Positions 30,236-40,144 of a DNA stretch of 64,000 nucleotides are shown piece by piece. The DNA is from Boesenbergia rotunda. Taxonomy: Eukaryota > Streptophyta > Magnoliopsida > Zingiberales > Zingiberaceae. The notes beneath the pieces were generated by a model. It was not told where the DNA came from. It was given only the letters and a program-made list of their open reading frames with translations, and made no database searches. The number at the start of each line of letters is the position of its first letter. Within the stretch, counting starts at the first letter, position 1. The stretch covers positions 297,815 through 361,814 of the forward strand of contig JAGFNQ010001134.1 of assembly GCA_024364735.1 (NCBI GenBank). Direction: 5' to 3'. A program made the translations under genes and the position numbers.

Positions 30236-31792
30236 CAACAAAAGTTTCAAGACATCGAAGGACGCCTTTGGAAATTGGTTGATCAAATGAATCAAATACT
30301 AGCCCAAAGATCAGGACAATCAGATGAATCTACAGGTGTAGGGGATTGCACTGAGCCCCAAGGACCACCATCATTGGTTGATGTATCAGGAGATCCAGAG
30401 GATAGGATTGAGAGTGTAGGGGATTGCACTGAGCCCCAAGAATCACCCATTCCTACTGGTTTAGAGGCATTGGAGGAGATTGATAGTAGAGCTTGTGATA
30501 GTTTTGAATTCAATTCTGAAACTTTACAGGATCATTCTATACTTTTATTTTGTGATGATATAGTTATTGATGATCCTAATTTTTCTAATTTGGTTGTTGC
30601 AGGTATGGTTGAGGAAGCATGCATTGGAGATGATCCTATTGGTGTAGGGGATTGCACTGAGCCCCAGGGACAACCAACATTTCTTGATACATTAGAAGAC
30701 TCAGAAGATCAGCATGGAAGTGTAGAGACTTGCATGGTGGAAGCAAGAACCCAAGAATCACCTATTTTAGTTGAGTGTCCACCAGAACCTGAACCTGAAG
30801 TGGAGCATATACTTGACCAGGAGGGGACCACAGTTACACCTACTCTTGTAGAACCTCCAGGTATCATTCATTACGATCAGGTAAGTATTCCTCTTATGCC
30901 CTTGGAAAAATCAATAGAGGCACCTCACTTGGATTTTATTGTTTGTGATGAGTTTATTGACACATCTTTTGTAGAAATTGTTTGTGAAAAACTTGTAGAG
31001 GCATCTAAAATTGATTTTGTTGAATGTGATGAATTACTTGATACATCTCATGTAAAAGCTGATTGTGAAAAATTTTTAGTAGGGCCCGAAATCGATGTTG
31101 TTTATTATGATGAATCTCTTGCTATATATTATGCTGAAGTTGAGTGTGAAAAACTTATGGAGGTACCTAAAGTTGATTTCATTGATTGTAATGGGGTGCT
31201 TGATACATCTTTTGCGGTAAATAATTGTGAAAATTGCATAGAGGTGCCCGATGCTGATTTTATTGGTTGTGATGCATACTTCGATTCTTTTTATATGGAG
31301 ATTGATGGTGTTACACTTCTTTCTTACCCTGCACGCTTGAGAGAGGTACTACATGGTTTTGCAGGGTCACGTAGGCTTTTGGAGTGGGTGCTCCATCTGA
31401 ACAGACTCCAACCTCCTGGAAGGACTTCCAAAAAGCATCAAGAGGGAAGAGTTGCTTTTATTTTGACTAGTAGCACTCACTCTCTTAAGTGGATCTTGCA
31501 CCTTAATCGCCTTCGGCCACCTGAACATTTTTCTGTGAAGTTTAAGTGTGGGGGAGCAATGCACTATGACATAGATCACGTGAGGAATGCTCTCTCGACT
31601 ACCCAAACTCCACCACTACCGGGATGGATGTTACTCCTTAACCGCCTCCAGCCGCCAGGAATAAAGGGGAGTTTGTTCCTTTACTTTCCTTTTCTTATTT
31701 TTCATTATGTTTATGCTCGCATGTTTGTCTGCTTTTATACCTTGCATTTATACTTTGTTTCCTCATTCTGCATTTTGTTTGGTTTTGAATAA
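30236..31792 (+). CDS. Ath-E ORF2, copy 2: acidic protein with 27-28-aa repeats
   Basis: It has no recognisable enzyme domain. The frame is in phase with ORF1 and opens right after its stop; the first ATG is at 30287. Counting from codon 30275: VGDCTEPQ occurs at residues 22-29, 48-55 and 124-131. Five Asp/Glu/Cys-rich units of 27-28 residues (213-349) carry the pattern DF.xCDExLDTS..xxCEKL. Three W.LxLNRLxPP motifs lie at 371-381, 406-416 and 451-461. The last 40 residues are hydrophobic and could cross a membrane. It might be read by stop readthrough, from its own start, or not at all. Confidence 0.55.
   Translation, partial: QQKFQDIEGRLWKLVDQMNQILAQRSGQSDESTGVGDCTEPQGPPSLVDVSGDPEDRIESVGDCTEPQESPIPTGLEALEEIDSRACDSFEFNSETLQDHSILLFCDDIVIDDPNFSNLVVAGMVEEACIGDDPIGVGDCTEPQGQPTFLDTLEDSEDQHGSVETCMVEARTQESPILVECPPEPEPEVEHILDQEGTTVTPTLVEPPGIIHYDQVSIPLMPLEKSIEAPHLDFIVCDEFIDTSFVEIVCEKLVEASKIDFVECDELLDTSHVKADCEKFLVGPEIDVVYYDESLAIYYAEVECEKLMEVPKVDFIDCNGVLDTSFAVNNCENCIEVPDADFIGCDAYFDSFYMEIDGVTLLSYPARLREVLHGFAGSRRLLEWVLHLNRLQPPGRTSKKHQEGRVAFILTSSTHSLKWILHLNRLRPPEHFSVKFKCGGAMHYDIDHVRNALSTTQTPPLPGWMLLLNRLQPPGIKGSLFLYFPFLIFHYVYARMFVCFYTLHLYFVSSFCILFGFE
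30911..31321 (+). repeat. Five tandem ~81-84-bp coding repeats in Ath-E ORF2
   Basis: Five consecutive units encode variants of EVPKVDFIDCNGVLDTSF-type sequence. They are diverged from each other but each is almost unchanged between the two Ath-E copies (25143-25550 in copy 1), so the repeats are older than the duplication. Confidence 0.8.
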
Positions 31793-32263
31793 ATCTTGTT
31801 TGATTTCGAGTTGTATCTCCATACATGTTCCTTTATTATGCTTTGAGAATCATAAAAGATGGTTAAGTCTGATTATTGAGTTTTGGTTTCCTTGGTATGC
31901 TTGGGGACATTAATTACATTTAGTCAATTGTTGTGGTGATGGACTCTATCTTGTTGGATTAAGCATTACATTTTATTGTTCACCTAGTGAGGATATTGCC
32001 TTGCCTATCTTTAATCCTCTTATGTGTGATAGCATTTGTGATACTTGACACTCTAAAACTTGCTTTGATTCTTTTTGAAATTACAATAGCATAAGCTTAC
32101 ATGAATATGATGGACGCAACCTTTCTTGTTGAACTTTTAGTTTTCCCTCTACTTTGCTACTGTTACTAGTGAGCGCTTCACCTATTACTTTCATGTTTCA
32201 TTGTCTTTCAGATCCTCTCATTGTCACTATATTCTTACTGTCATATCTTTGTTAGCTTATTCT
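31793..32263 (+). other. Ath-E internal region 2, 3' untranslated part, truncated
   Basis: It matches 26026-26496 of internal region 1 closely and stops at GTTAGCTTATTC. The remaining ~1 kb plus an LTR are missing. The next base belongs to LTR-C, which is itself truncated, so this is a deletion breakpoint. Confidence 0.85.
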
Positions 32264-32748
32264 TCCCAAATGGAACCCTAGGTCGAACCGACGCCTAATG
32301 TTCCCTCCTACGGGGAACGCGTCCTCACCTACTCCTCTCAGGTGATTTTACCTGTTTGCCAACCGGCTCCTCCGGTTGAACTTTTGCCCAATCCCCCGGA
32401 TCAGGTCTTCGTGCCCAGTTCGTGACCAGGACTTATTGCCCAGCTTCACTCACCAGGTCTTCGGTGCCCAGTCCACGACCAGGACTTATTACCCAGTTTC
32501 ACTCACCATGTTTTCGGTGCCCAATCCACAACCAGGACTTATTGCCCAACCTTATGTCAGGACTTAGGTGTCCAGCCTATGGCCAGGACTTAGTGCTCAA
32601 TTCTTAGAATCAGGACTTCGTGCCTAGTGTACCTAGGACTTTTCTTGCACACTTGATTAAGATTGTCAGATCACAACAAAACCTTAACTTCTGAACCCTT
32701 TGCCATTATCAAAACACAGGTTTGACTTTGGTGCTTTCGGCACCAATA
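32264..32748 (-). mobile_element. LTR-C copy 3, fragment
   Basis: It carries the first part of the LTR (minus strand): minisatellite (32400-32640), hairpin pairs GTTCCC/GGGGAAC and CAACCGG/CCGGTTG, and the block CCCTAGGTCGAACCGACG. The plus-strand right edge reads GCACCAATA instead of GCACCAACA. The other part is lost at the junction with Ath-E. Confidence 0.85.
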
Positions 32749-33905
32749 GTTTTTTCTCCTAAAAAATATATTATATATACTAGAGGACTTAACTGGTATT
32801 TGAGAAATCATAGGGGCTAAATTACAAAAGTGCTCAAAAACTATATCTAACCTAAATATCTGATTAATCCCGTATATAAAAATTTACTTTGAGTACCTAA
32901 ATATGTTTTAAACGGTTAGAAGTTTTAAGCATGCTAGTAATTAATGCTTTTTTTGTCATTTGTAAATTTTCTTCTTAAATTAATTTGTTATGTGTTATCT
33001 TGAATTTTTTAAAAAATATTTTTCAATAAATTTACTTTTAAAATTTTCTATGATATAATCAACTAATATCTATATACAGAAAATTTTTGAGATTTTTTTT
33101 ATTGTTATTCAAATTTCTATGAATTTCTCATCGAAAATCAAAATTTTAATTTTAAAAATACATAGAAAACTATTTTCGAAAATCTGAATTTTTTGGGAAT
33201 GACATGCTGCATTTTGACCGTTAAGAAAAAATTTTAGGAATTTTTGAGTCGAAATCTAATTTTAAAAATTATCTTTCAAAATTTCTAAATTTTATAATAA
33301 AGTTTTTTTTTGAGTTAATTAAAAAATTTTCTGTGAAGATTTTTACAAAGTCAGATTGCCAACATTAACTTATTTACAAAATTTTTGATAATTCTCTTAC
33401 CAAAATGATAATTTTTTACTAATTTATTTTAGAAAAATAAATTTTAAATATTAAAAATCTCAGAGATAATTTTTTTTCAAATTTTTTTGGGCAACTCTCT
33501 GTTAGATTTTATATATTGAGAAAATATATCAACTAATTTTGGTGAAGAAAACTATGTTTGAAAAACTCTCGAATAAAGTTTTTTATATATTTTTTCTTTA
33601 CGCAATAAAGTTTTTTTTGAAAAAATTATTCTTTTTATTTAGAAAATTTTTTTAGCACTTAGATATTCTTGCTATAGTATAAAATATCTTTAAGTTTTTT
33701 TTGTTAACCCTATTTTTTTTCTAAAGCGATCAAAGGGGGAGAAGTTAGAGGGTTAAGTTAAGAGGGAGGTTAATTTATTTTAATTACAATATTTTTTTGT
33801 ACCTTATTGGATAATATATCTTATTATTTTTGATAAATAATGTTATTTTTGTGTTTCGTTTATCCTAGCTTAACTCGGGTTAATGCACATCAAAAAGGAG
33901 AAGAT
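32749..33905 (+). mobile_element. Cop-H internal 3' region with polypurine tract
   Basis: Very AT-rich non-coding sequence. Near 33733 it has CAAAGGGGGAGAAG and at the end AAAAAGGAGAAGAT (33892-33905), arranged like the Cop-A 3' region. Nothing upstream of this is left. Confidence 0.65.
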
Positions 33906-34850
33906 TATAAGTACTCTAGGTTGGTTTTGATGTGATTAACCAAGTCAAGTTAGGTCCTGTGTGTTTTTGATAGCTTGCGTCTAAGTATGCAGGAACATAG
34001 GAGCCCAAGAAGTCAAGCGGAAGATACGATAAGCGAAAAGGATGACACGGGAAGAGAGCCAACTGACTCGGTGTATCCGAGGGGTGAGAAGACTGCGGAA
34101 GAATACACCAGTGGATAAGAAGGGGTGTGTGCGACGTCCGAAGGACTAGAAGTCAGGGAGGAAGATTGCTCAAGGAGAAAGTCAGAAGTTGGGTTCGGGT
34201 GAGATCAACTTTGGATGATCAAGAATCACCCGGGAGCGCTAGAAGACTGGTCAACCAAAGATTGACCAAAACTAGGCGAACAAGGCACCCGAGTCAACTC
34301 GGGCGCTCAGTCATACAGGCGCCTGAGTCAACTTTGGAGCCCGGCTATACAGGCAACCGAGTTGACTCGGGCGCTTGACCATACAAGCGTTCGATTGCAA
34401 CTTGGGTGCCAAGAACAAATTCTATTAGTTTTTAGCCGTTGCACAGTGGATCAACATTGACTGGAACTCAGACCCTTAATCATCCTGAGATATGGCACTT
34501 CAGCAATGGCTAAGTTTGTCCACGAGCTATAAATAAACTCCTTGAGTTCAGAAAGAAACACAACAACTCTGTATTCATTTTTCTACTCTTTCTGTATGCT
34601 TTCAAAGTGTAAGAGGCTTCTCCGCCTTCAACGAAGGAGCATTTTTTTTATAGAGCTTGTTAATGCCTTGGATTAACAACCATCCTGGTTGCAACCAAGT
34701 AAATTCTAAGTGTCTCTTTAATTTTATATTGTTGCTTTATTTATTATTAATTGTCTAATTAATCATCTTTGCCAAAGAACTTACAAAAGATATAATTTGA
34801 ACTTGCAGGTCTATTCACCCCTCTAATCGACCTCCTGCATGGGACCAACA
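33906..34850 (+). repeat. Cop-H 3' LTR
   Basis: It begins TATAAGTACTCTAGG (TG expected; one base may have mutated) and ends GGGACCAACA, 945 bp. The end module CAACCAAGTAAATTC (34694) and TATTCACCCCTCTAATCGAC is shared with Cop-A and LTR-C. Small palindromes CCCGAGT-ca-ACTCGGG (34288-34303) and CCGAGT-tg-ACTCGG (34357-34370) lie upstream of the TATA box. It sits in the Cop-G LTR; the right flank is TACGT, the left is missing. Confidence 0.75.
34528..34535 (+). promoter_or_regulatory. Predicted TATA box of the Cop-H LTR
   Basis: TATAAATA, placed as in Cop-A relative to the shared ACCAAGTAAA module downstream. Confidence 0.55.
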
Positions 34851-35455
34851 TACGTCTCCTTATAAAATAAGTGGTGAATCATCTGTAGGCTATTCCAATA
34901 CCTTTAAGTATATTGACTTATACATAATCATTCTGGAACTATACCTCTTAGGAGATGTATGTCAAAATGTCAAAGTATAAGTTTTCATAACCAAGATAAC
35001 TTGAATACTTCAAGTCTAAGGAAATTTGCACTCAAGCTACAATAAAATCTTCATCGACATATAAAGAACCACATGAAGTCTTCTAGGAGGTCACATCTAA
35101 TGAACTAGTTACACATAACTAGCATTCACATGCTAACTCTCAACATCCCTATATTTCCAGCCAGTAGTATAATATGTGCTAGTCTCATAGAATTGATGAT
35201 GTCCAATCTCATCAATTCATTAACTAGTGAAAATTTCAATATATAAATAATTATACATGATAAGATACCTACTAATTATGATGCAATTATAATTTCTCTT
35301 ATGGTATGCATTGTACTGTAGACTTCATTAATTAAGTTTCAAATCGAATCACATACATATAGAATGTACATTTTAACAGTGAATTTTATTTATCAAATAA
35401 ATAAGACAATATTAAAAAGGATTGCCTTTATAATACCTCTCAAATATAATATACT
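34851..35455 (-). repeat. Cop-G 3' LTR (minus strand), partly lost
   Basis: Non-coding sequence directly downstream (minus strand) of the Cop-G RNase H end, so by position it is the 3' LTR. The boundary near 35455 is approximate; the left part is cut off by Cop-H. Confidence 0.5.
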
Positions 35456-35647
35456 CTCACTTTGCTTAAAGCCAATTGCCTTAGTATTTAATATCATAAG
35501 CCTCAACATGTCTCTCAAACTTATATTATGGTAGAGATTTTGTCAAAGCATTTCCTAGATTCCTTTCGGTAGAAAATTTCTCAATTTGTATTCTTCCTAC
35601 TTATGATCTCCCTGATCATGTGATAGCGACGAAGTATATGTTTAGAT
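35456..35647 (-). pseudogene. Cop-G RNase H C-terminus
   Basis: The minus strand gives RRYHMIREII, then after stops NLGNALTKSLPYYKFERHVEA-like sequence in shifting frames, the typical copia pol end. It continues across the LTR-C element to 42972, where the missing part of RNase H resumes. Confidence 0.8.
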
Positions 35648-37396
35648 TGTTGGTGCAAAAAGCATTAGACATGAACAGTCAACCTCTAGTGTTTCGATGT
35701 TTGACAATATACCAAGGTCTTGTCAAAGTGATCAAGGGTTAAGCCAAACATAACCTAATGTTTGGTAGGGTAAACCCAGGTTTGATCAATTTGACCAAAG
35801 GGTTAGCCAAACAGGACCTGATGTTTAGCAGAGTGATCAAACCTAGATCTGACATATGTGATAATATACCGAGGTTTGGTCAGTTAGAACAAGGGTTAGC
35901 CAAATAGGATCTGATGACAGAGAACCCAGGGTTGGTCAATTTGACCAAGAGATAAGCCAAACAGGACTTGATGTTTGGCAGAGTGATTAAACTTATCTGG
36001 ACTGAGCCAAACAAGACTTCATGTTTGGCAGAAAGGAGTCTAGTCAAGACTAAGATAACTAGCAAAGAAGTCCTGGTTTGAGGAATCGGGCACAAAATAC
36101 TGGTGACTGAAGCTGGGTTCTAGTGAGTGAAGTTAGGTAGATGAAGTCCTGGTGAGTGAAGCTGGGCACGAAGACCTGGCCAAGGGTTGGGCATCGAAGT
36201 CCTGGTTCAGGGAATTAGCCATGAAGACCTGGCCGAGGGTTGGGCACGAAGTCCTGGTCAGGGACTGGATACGAAGACCTGATCTGGAAGATCGAGCAGA
36301 AGACTTAGCCAAGGGAAGACTACGGAGAGAAGTAGAGATGGGTTGAGGATCGAATGTCTTGAGATCCAAGAGTCTCGGAGGCCGAGCAAAAGTCCAACCA
36401 GAGGTCCCATTTGGTAAAAGGTAACTTCTCTAGAGTGGAGTAGGTGAGGATGCATTCTCCAGAAAGGGAACAGTAGGCGTCGGTTCGACTTAGGATTTCA
36501 GCTAAAATCCAAAGTCAGAACCAGACAACACTAGTTGTCAATCAAACTTACAGAATTTAGGCTTAGGATTGTTTGTTTGTTTATTTTTGTTTGTTTTGCA
36601 GGAACCTGGAACTGGAGGCAAGATAGAAGATCAAACGCAAACAATCAAAGCCCGAAAAAGGAGATCCCCGGGGTTGAGGCCGCCCCCATCCTAGGCGCCC
36701 TCAAGGTGCTTGGGGGCGCCCTCATGGTGAGGCGCCCCTATGGGCATGGGGGAGCCCCCATGACCCGGGTGCCCCTTGGGCATGAGGGCACCCAAGACAC
36801 TGCCTTATCTTCTCACCCTGAGTTTGTAGATGTAGATCAGATTAGACCACATTGGGGGTGCCCCTATAGGCTCTTGGACGCTCGGATATATTATATATAA
36901 GGGGATTCAAGCCATGCTTTCATATCATCAATTTTCCCATTCGATTACTCATTCCCTGTGAAGAAAAAGTGCTAAGACGAAGCTCTGCGACCAAGGAGGC
37001 TCCAGGGGGAAGTGCGCGACGCTTCGGACTTCCGGATTGGTCAGGATTGTCATTTTTGTTGGTTTGCATTTACTTACAAGTTGTAATTCTTTATATTATT
37101 TGTGCTTGTACCAAAACTTGTAAGACGGGTTTCGCCACCTTGGAAATCTTCTGGAAAGGAGACCACTAATGGACGGGTGATATCGGTAATTAGGCCTTGG
37201 ACATACTGACCCTGGGGGGTTAGGAACTAAGTAAAAATCTCGCTTGTTTATGTTGTGTGTTGAGTGTTTTCGCTTTATCTATTATTCCGCTGTGCTACTA
37301 ACGACTCTGTTATGAAGTTGACCGAACGAATGACTCAAAGACGACAAAAAGTTATAAGTCGATATTCACTCCCCTATCGACACCACCGATCCCACA
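35648..37396 (+). repeat. LTR-C copy 4, 5' LTR
   Basis: TGTTGGTGCAAAA to CCGATCCCACA, 1749 bp. In order: two copies of a GACCTGATGTTT-type repeat (35700-36050), the minisatellite, hairpin cassette (36385-36475), CAGGAACCTGGAACTGG near 36600, GGCGCC cluster (36680-36740), TATA box, leader and the CACTCCCCTATCGACACCAC end. Confidence 0.9.
36892..36900 (+). promoter_or_regulatory. Predicted TATA box of LTR-C copy 4
   Basis: TATATATAA followed by GGGGATTC. The 3' LTR fragment has a similar TATATATATGGGGATTC at about 42470. Confidence 0.6.
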
Positions 37397-37398
37397 AT

Positions 37399-37410
37399 TG
37401 GTATGAGAGC
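37399..37410 (+). other. LTR-C primer binding site (initiator Met-tRNA)
   Basis: TGGTATGAGAGC starts three bases after the 5' LTR. It matches the complement of the Met-tRNA 3' end except for one base. It places LTR-C among copia-type elements. Confidence 0.85.
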
Positions 37411-37495
37411 AGGTGGCTCTGATCGGACTCACCGTCGAAGGAGCAAGAAGCTAGGAATTGAGGGGGAATCAAGGGTGAAAGAGGTAATTTTATAA

Positions 37496-37714
37496 ATGTC
37501 GAATTTCAAATTTCACATAATTTGTTTCATGTGCAGGGAGAGAGAACGCTATAAAAATAAGTGCCCTACTCATAGGATTCGTACGTCACCATTGGTGGCA
37601 ACGAAAGTATCGGCGTCAAGAGTCCGGAGGGACAAGAACCATACCAAATGCTTCAAGTGTCAAAAGCATGGACACTATAAGCACCAGTGTTCAAATTCCT
37701 ATAAAGTTGCATAA
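37496..37714 (+). CDS. Mini-Gag of LTR-C copy 4: 72 aa with one CCHC knuckle
   Basis: The ATG at 37496 lies about 100 bases after the LTR, where gag normally starts (MSNFKFH). Only a short basic stretch follows before CFKCQKHGHYKHQC (C-X2-C-X4-H-X4-C) and the stop. The capsid domain seen in Cop-A and Cop-B gag is missing, so a large in-frame deletion is likely. A knuckle alone could still bind RNA; whether it is made is unknown. CATGTGCAGGG at about 37530 would also serve as a splice acceptor. Confidence 0.6.
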   Translation: MSNFKFHIICFMCRERERYKNKCPTHRIRTSPLVATKVSASRVRRDKNHTKCFKCQKHGHYKHQCSNSYKVA

Positions 37715-38480
37715 TTTTTCTGGAAATTTAGAAAATATATATGATAATAATGTTGATTTTTTTGTCAAATTAGATTTTCTGCATGAGAAATTAGAAATAT
37801 TACATGATAGCTTAAATAATAATCATCTAAATAATATTAAAATCATGAATATCAATTCTGAAAATTTTCAATTAATGTTACGATATCAAAAATTAATTCT
37901 TAAATTATATCACATAGGCCTTTAGATAATACTCAAACATTAATTACTAAATTTTTAGATAATTTACAAGATAATACTTTAATTAATAATTCTGAAGTTA
38001 ATACTCAATCTTTTATTAATATTTTTGAAGATAATTATGAAACTTTAATTAATAATAATTCAAATAATCTGAAGATAATAATGAAACCTTAATTAATAAT
38101 TCTCAAGATAATTCAAATAATTTTAAAAATAATTATGGAACTGTAATTAATAATTTAGATAAAAATCAAATTTTAATTAATGATAATTCAAATAATTTTG
38201 AAGATAATTATGAAACTTTAATTTATAATTCTTAAGATAATTCTAATAATTTTCAAAATAATTATGAAATCTTAATTAATTATTCTACTAATTTTAAAAA
38301 TAATGATACAACTTTAATAAGTAATTCTGAAAATTATTCTACTTATTTTGAAGAAAATGATACAACTTTTATTAATTCCGAATATAATTATGAAAATGAA
38401 GAAGAATATGATTCTAAAATTGAAGATGAATTTATCAAAATTGAAGCTATAATTAAAAGAGCTTACAAGAACTCAAATAA
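37715..38480 (+). repeat. AT-rich stretch with Asn/Asp-coding degenerate repeats
   Basis: From about 37930 the words AATAATTC, GAAGATAATTATGAAAC and TTTAATTAATAATTC repeat with a period near 65-75 bases. Read in frame they give NNFEDNYETLINNS-like units, broken by stops. It could be the decayed tail of a gag or simple-sequence expansion. Confidence 0.55.
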
Positions 38481-39989
38481 ATAGAAGTATTAAATAAAAT
38501 TGAAAACTTAAAATCAAAAGAAATAATAGATGAATCAGAATTTTTTGAATTAATGGAAATGATGCAATTAGACCCAAAATTATTATTTAATAATTTAATA
38601 ATTTAAAATTTAAAATTTAAATCTTAATTAATCTCAAATTCTAATAATAATTTAATTCTTAAAATATTTAAAGCTAATTGAGTAAATCTTAAATTTTAAT
38701 TAACAACTCAACTTTTATCAGAAACTCAATATTAAACTTTAATTAAAAATTTGCTAATCTAAAATCCATGAACTAAATTCAAATTAATTACTTTCAATTA
38801 TGAAATTAATAAAATTCTAACCAACTAGAACTATCAACTTAATAATTATAAATATGTCAAAGTGGGTTGACATATTTGAGGGTTCACACGATCTGTATCA
38901 AATCGAGAATTTGATACTTTATTAGAAATCAAACTAAATTGCTTTGACTTGATTGACACATGGATAACTGTCATGCTCATGCATCTGTTTATGTTTCTTC
39001 ACATATATCTGTCATATCATTCATGCTAGTTAATTTCTTGCTTAATTTAGAATGGCAAAATAGGAAAAAGATTGGTTGATTCTTGCCTAACATAGTACCA
39101 GGGTGGGGCCAGATGGTAGTGCATTAGGAAAACTTGGTCTAAGAAGTCAGGAAGGGTAAGGAGTACCCGACTTGGTCAATCTAGCTAAGTGGAACAAGCT
39201 GAAGCTATCTTGCCACATCCTAGACTAGTTAGACCAGAGTTTCTCAAAGAGTAAATTAAAAGTATTATTTCTTTAAAAGACTTTGTCAAGGAAAGGACCG
39301 TTGTTCCAATATCCAAGATGACCCCTGTGCGTCGCCAAGACCTAGAAGGCAATTTTTAAAATTTACTTTTAAGTTATTACTTGTTAAACTTGAATCTAAA
39401 TTAAGGTCAAACAATCTATAAAATTAAATTGAGAAAAATTAATCAAACATCTCACAAACACCCATAAGGCTACCATGCTTGTTTGTACTGTGACACTCAG
39501 AATGGGTGAGATGATAAGGACTAATCAATTGATAAAGGTTTTCAAAATGTTTTCAAAAATCCTTAGAATATTTTTTTACAAACCTATTTTCAAAATATTG
39601 ATTAAACATAATAATATTTTAATGAATTTCATGCGTGATTATATGTACTTATAAATAGATTTCAAAAGTTACATATCTTTTTGAAAATTGTTTGACCTAC
39701 ACTTAGACACAAACCCTCTATGTCAACATAAAAGTCCCTCAAGACACTTAGGTAGAGTTCCTTATAGTTGACAAGGGTAGCTAGAAAGTGTCAAGTTTAG
39801 GGGGAGCCAGTGTTTATCGTGTTTTCAAACATTTCTGCTTTTTTTAAAAACACTATTCTTTCCAAAAATTATTATCTCTTTCAAAATGATTTTTTGCTAG
39901 AAGAATTATTTTTTTTACTTCAAAAAATTTACTTCTTTCAAAATGTTTTTCGAAAAATACTTCTTCAAAGATTATTACATTTTGAGAAG
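38481..39989 (+). other. LTR-C copy 4 internal non-coding remainder
   Basis: AT-rich. GTCAAGTTTAGGGGGAGCC near 39790 resembles the purine tract in the 3' region of SIRE-like elements, so this is probably the 3' part of the internal region after loss of pol. No gene is seen. Confidence 0.5.
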
Positions 39990-39994
39990 AAGTT

Positions 39995-40111
39995 GTTGTC
40001 GCCAAGATTGCATTAGAGGACAACCTGGCGGATTCTTTCACTAAGGACCTTCCAACGAGAGCTTTTGATAGGCATGTGGAGGATATGAGAGTCAGATGTA
40101 TGGCATTGTGA
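39995..40111 (+). pseudogene. LTR-F element: RNase H C-terminus, 38 codons
   Basis: The frame reads VVAKIALEDNLADSFTKDLP, then AFDRHVEDMRVRCMAL and a stop. The NLAD.FTK.LP motif and RHVE end mark the last part of copia pol. It shows that LTR-F belongs to a copia element distinct from Cop-A, Cop-B and LTR-C. Everything upstream is missing. Confidence 0.9.
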
Positions 40112-40132
40112 GGACAGCAAAGTCTTTTAGTA

Positions 40133-40144
40133 TAAGTGGGAGAT
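40133..40144 (+). other. LTR-F polypurine tract
   Basis: TAAGTGGGAGAT, directly before the LTR start and 21 bases after the pol stop codon. Confidence 0.85.

Larger units (their letters stand above)
21779..32263 (+). mobile_element. Ath-E: non-autonomous Athila-like element, LTR-internal-LTR-internal
   Basis: Two nearly identical LTRs (21779-23827, 27569-29594) are each followed by an Asp-tRNA primer site and an internal region with the same two ORFs. The second internal region stops at 32263 in an LTR-C scrap, so a third LTR is missing. No protease, RT, RNase H or integrase motif occurs in the 3.7-kb internal region. The element must rely on enzymes from a relative (inference). The left flank CGGTG (21774-21778) has no visible partner on the right. 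Confidence 0.9.
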
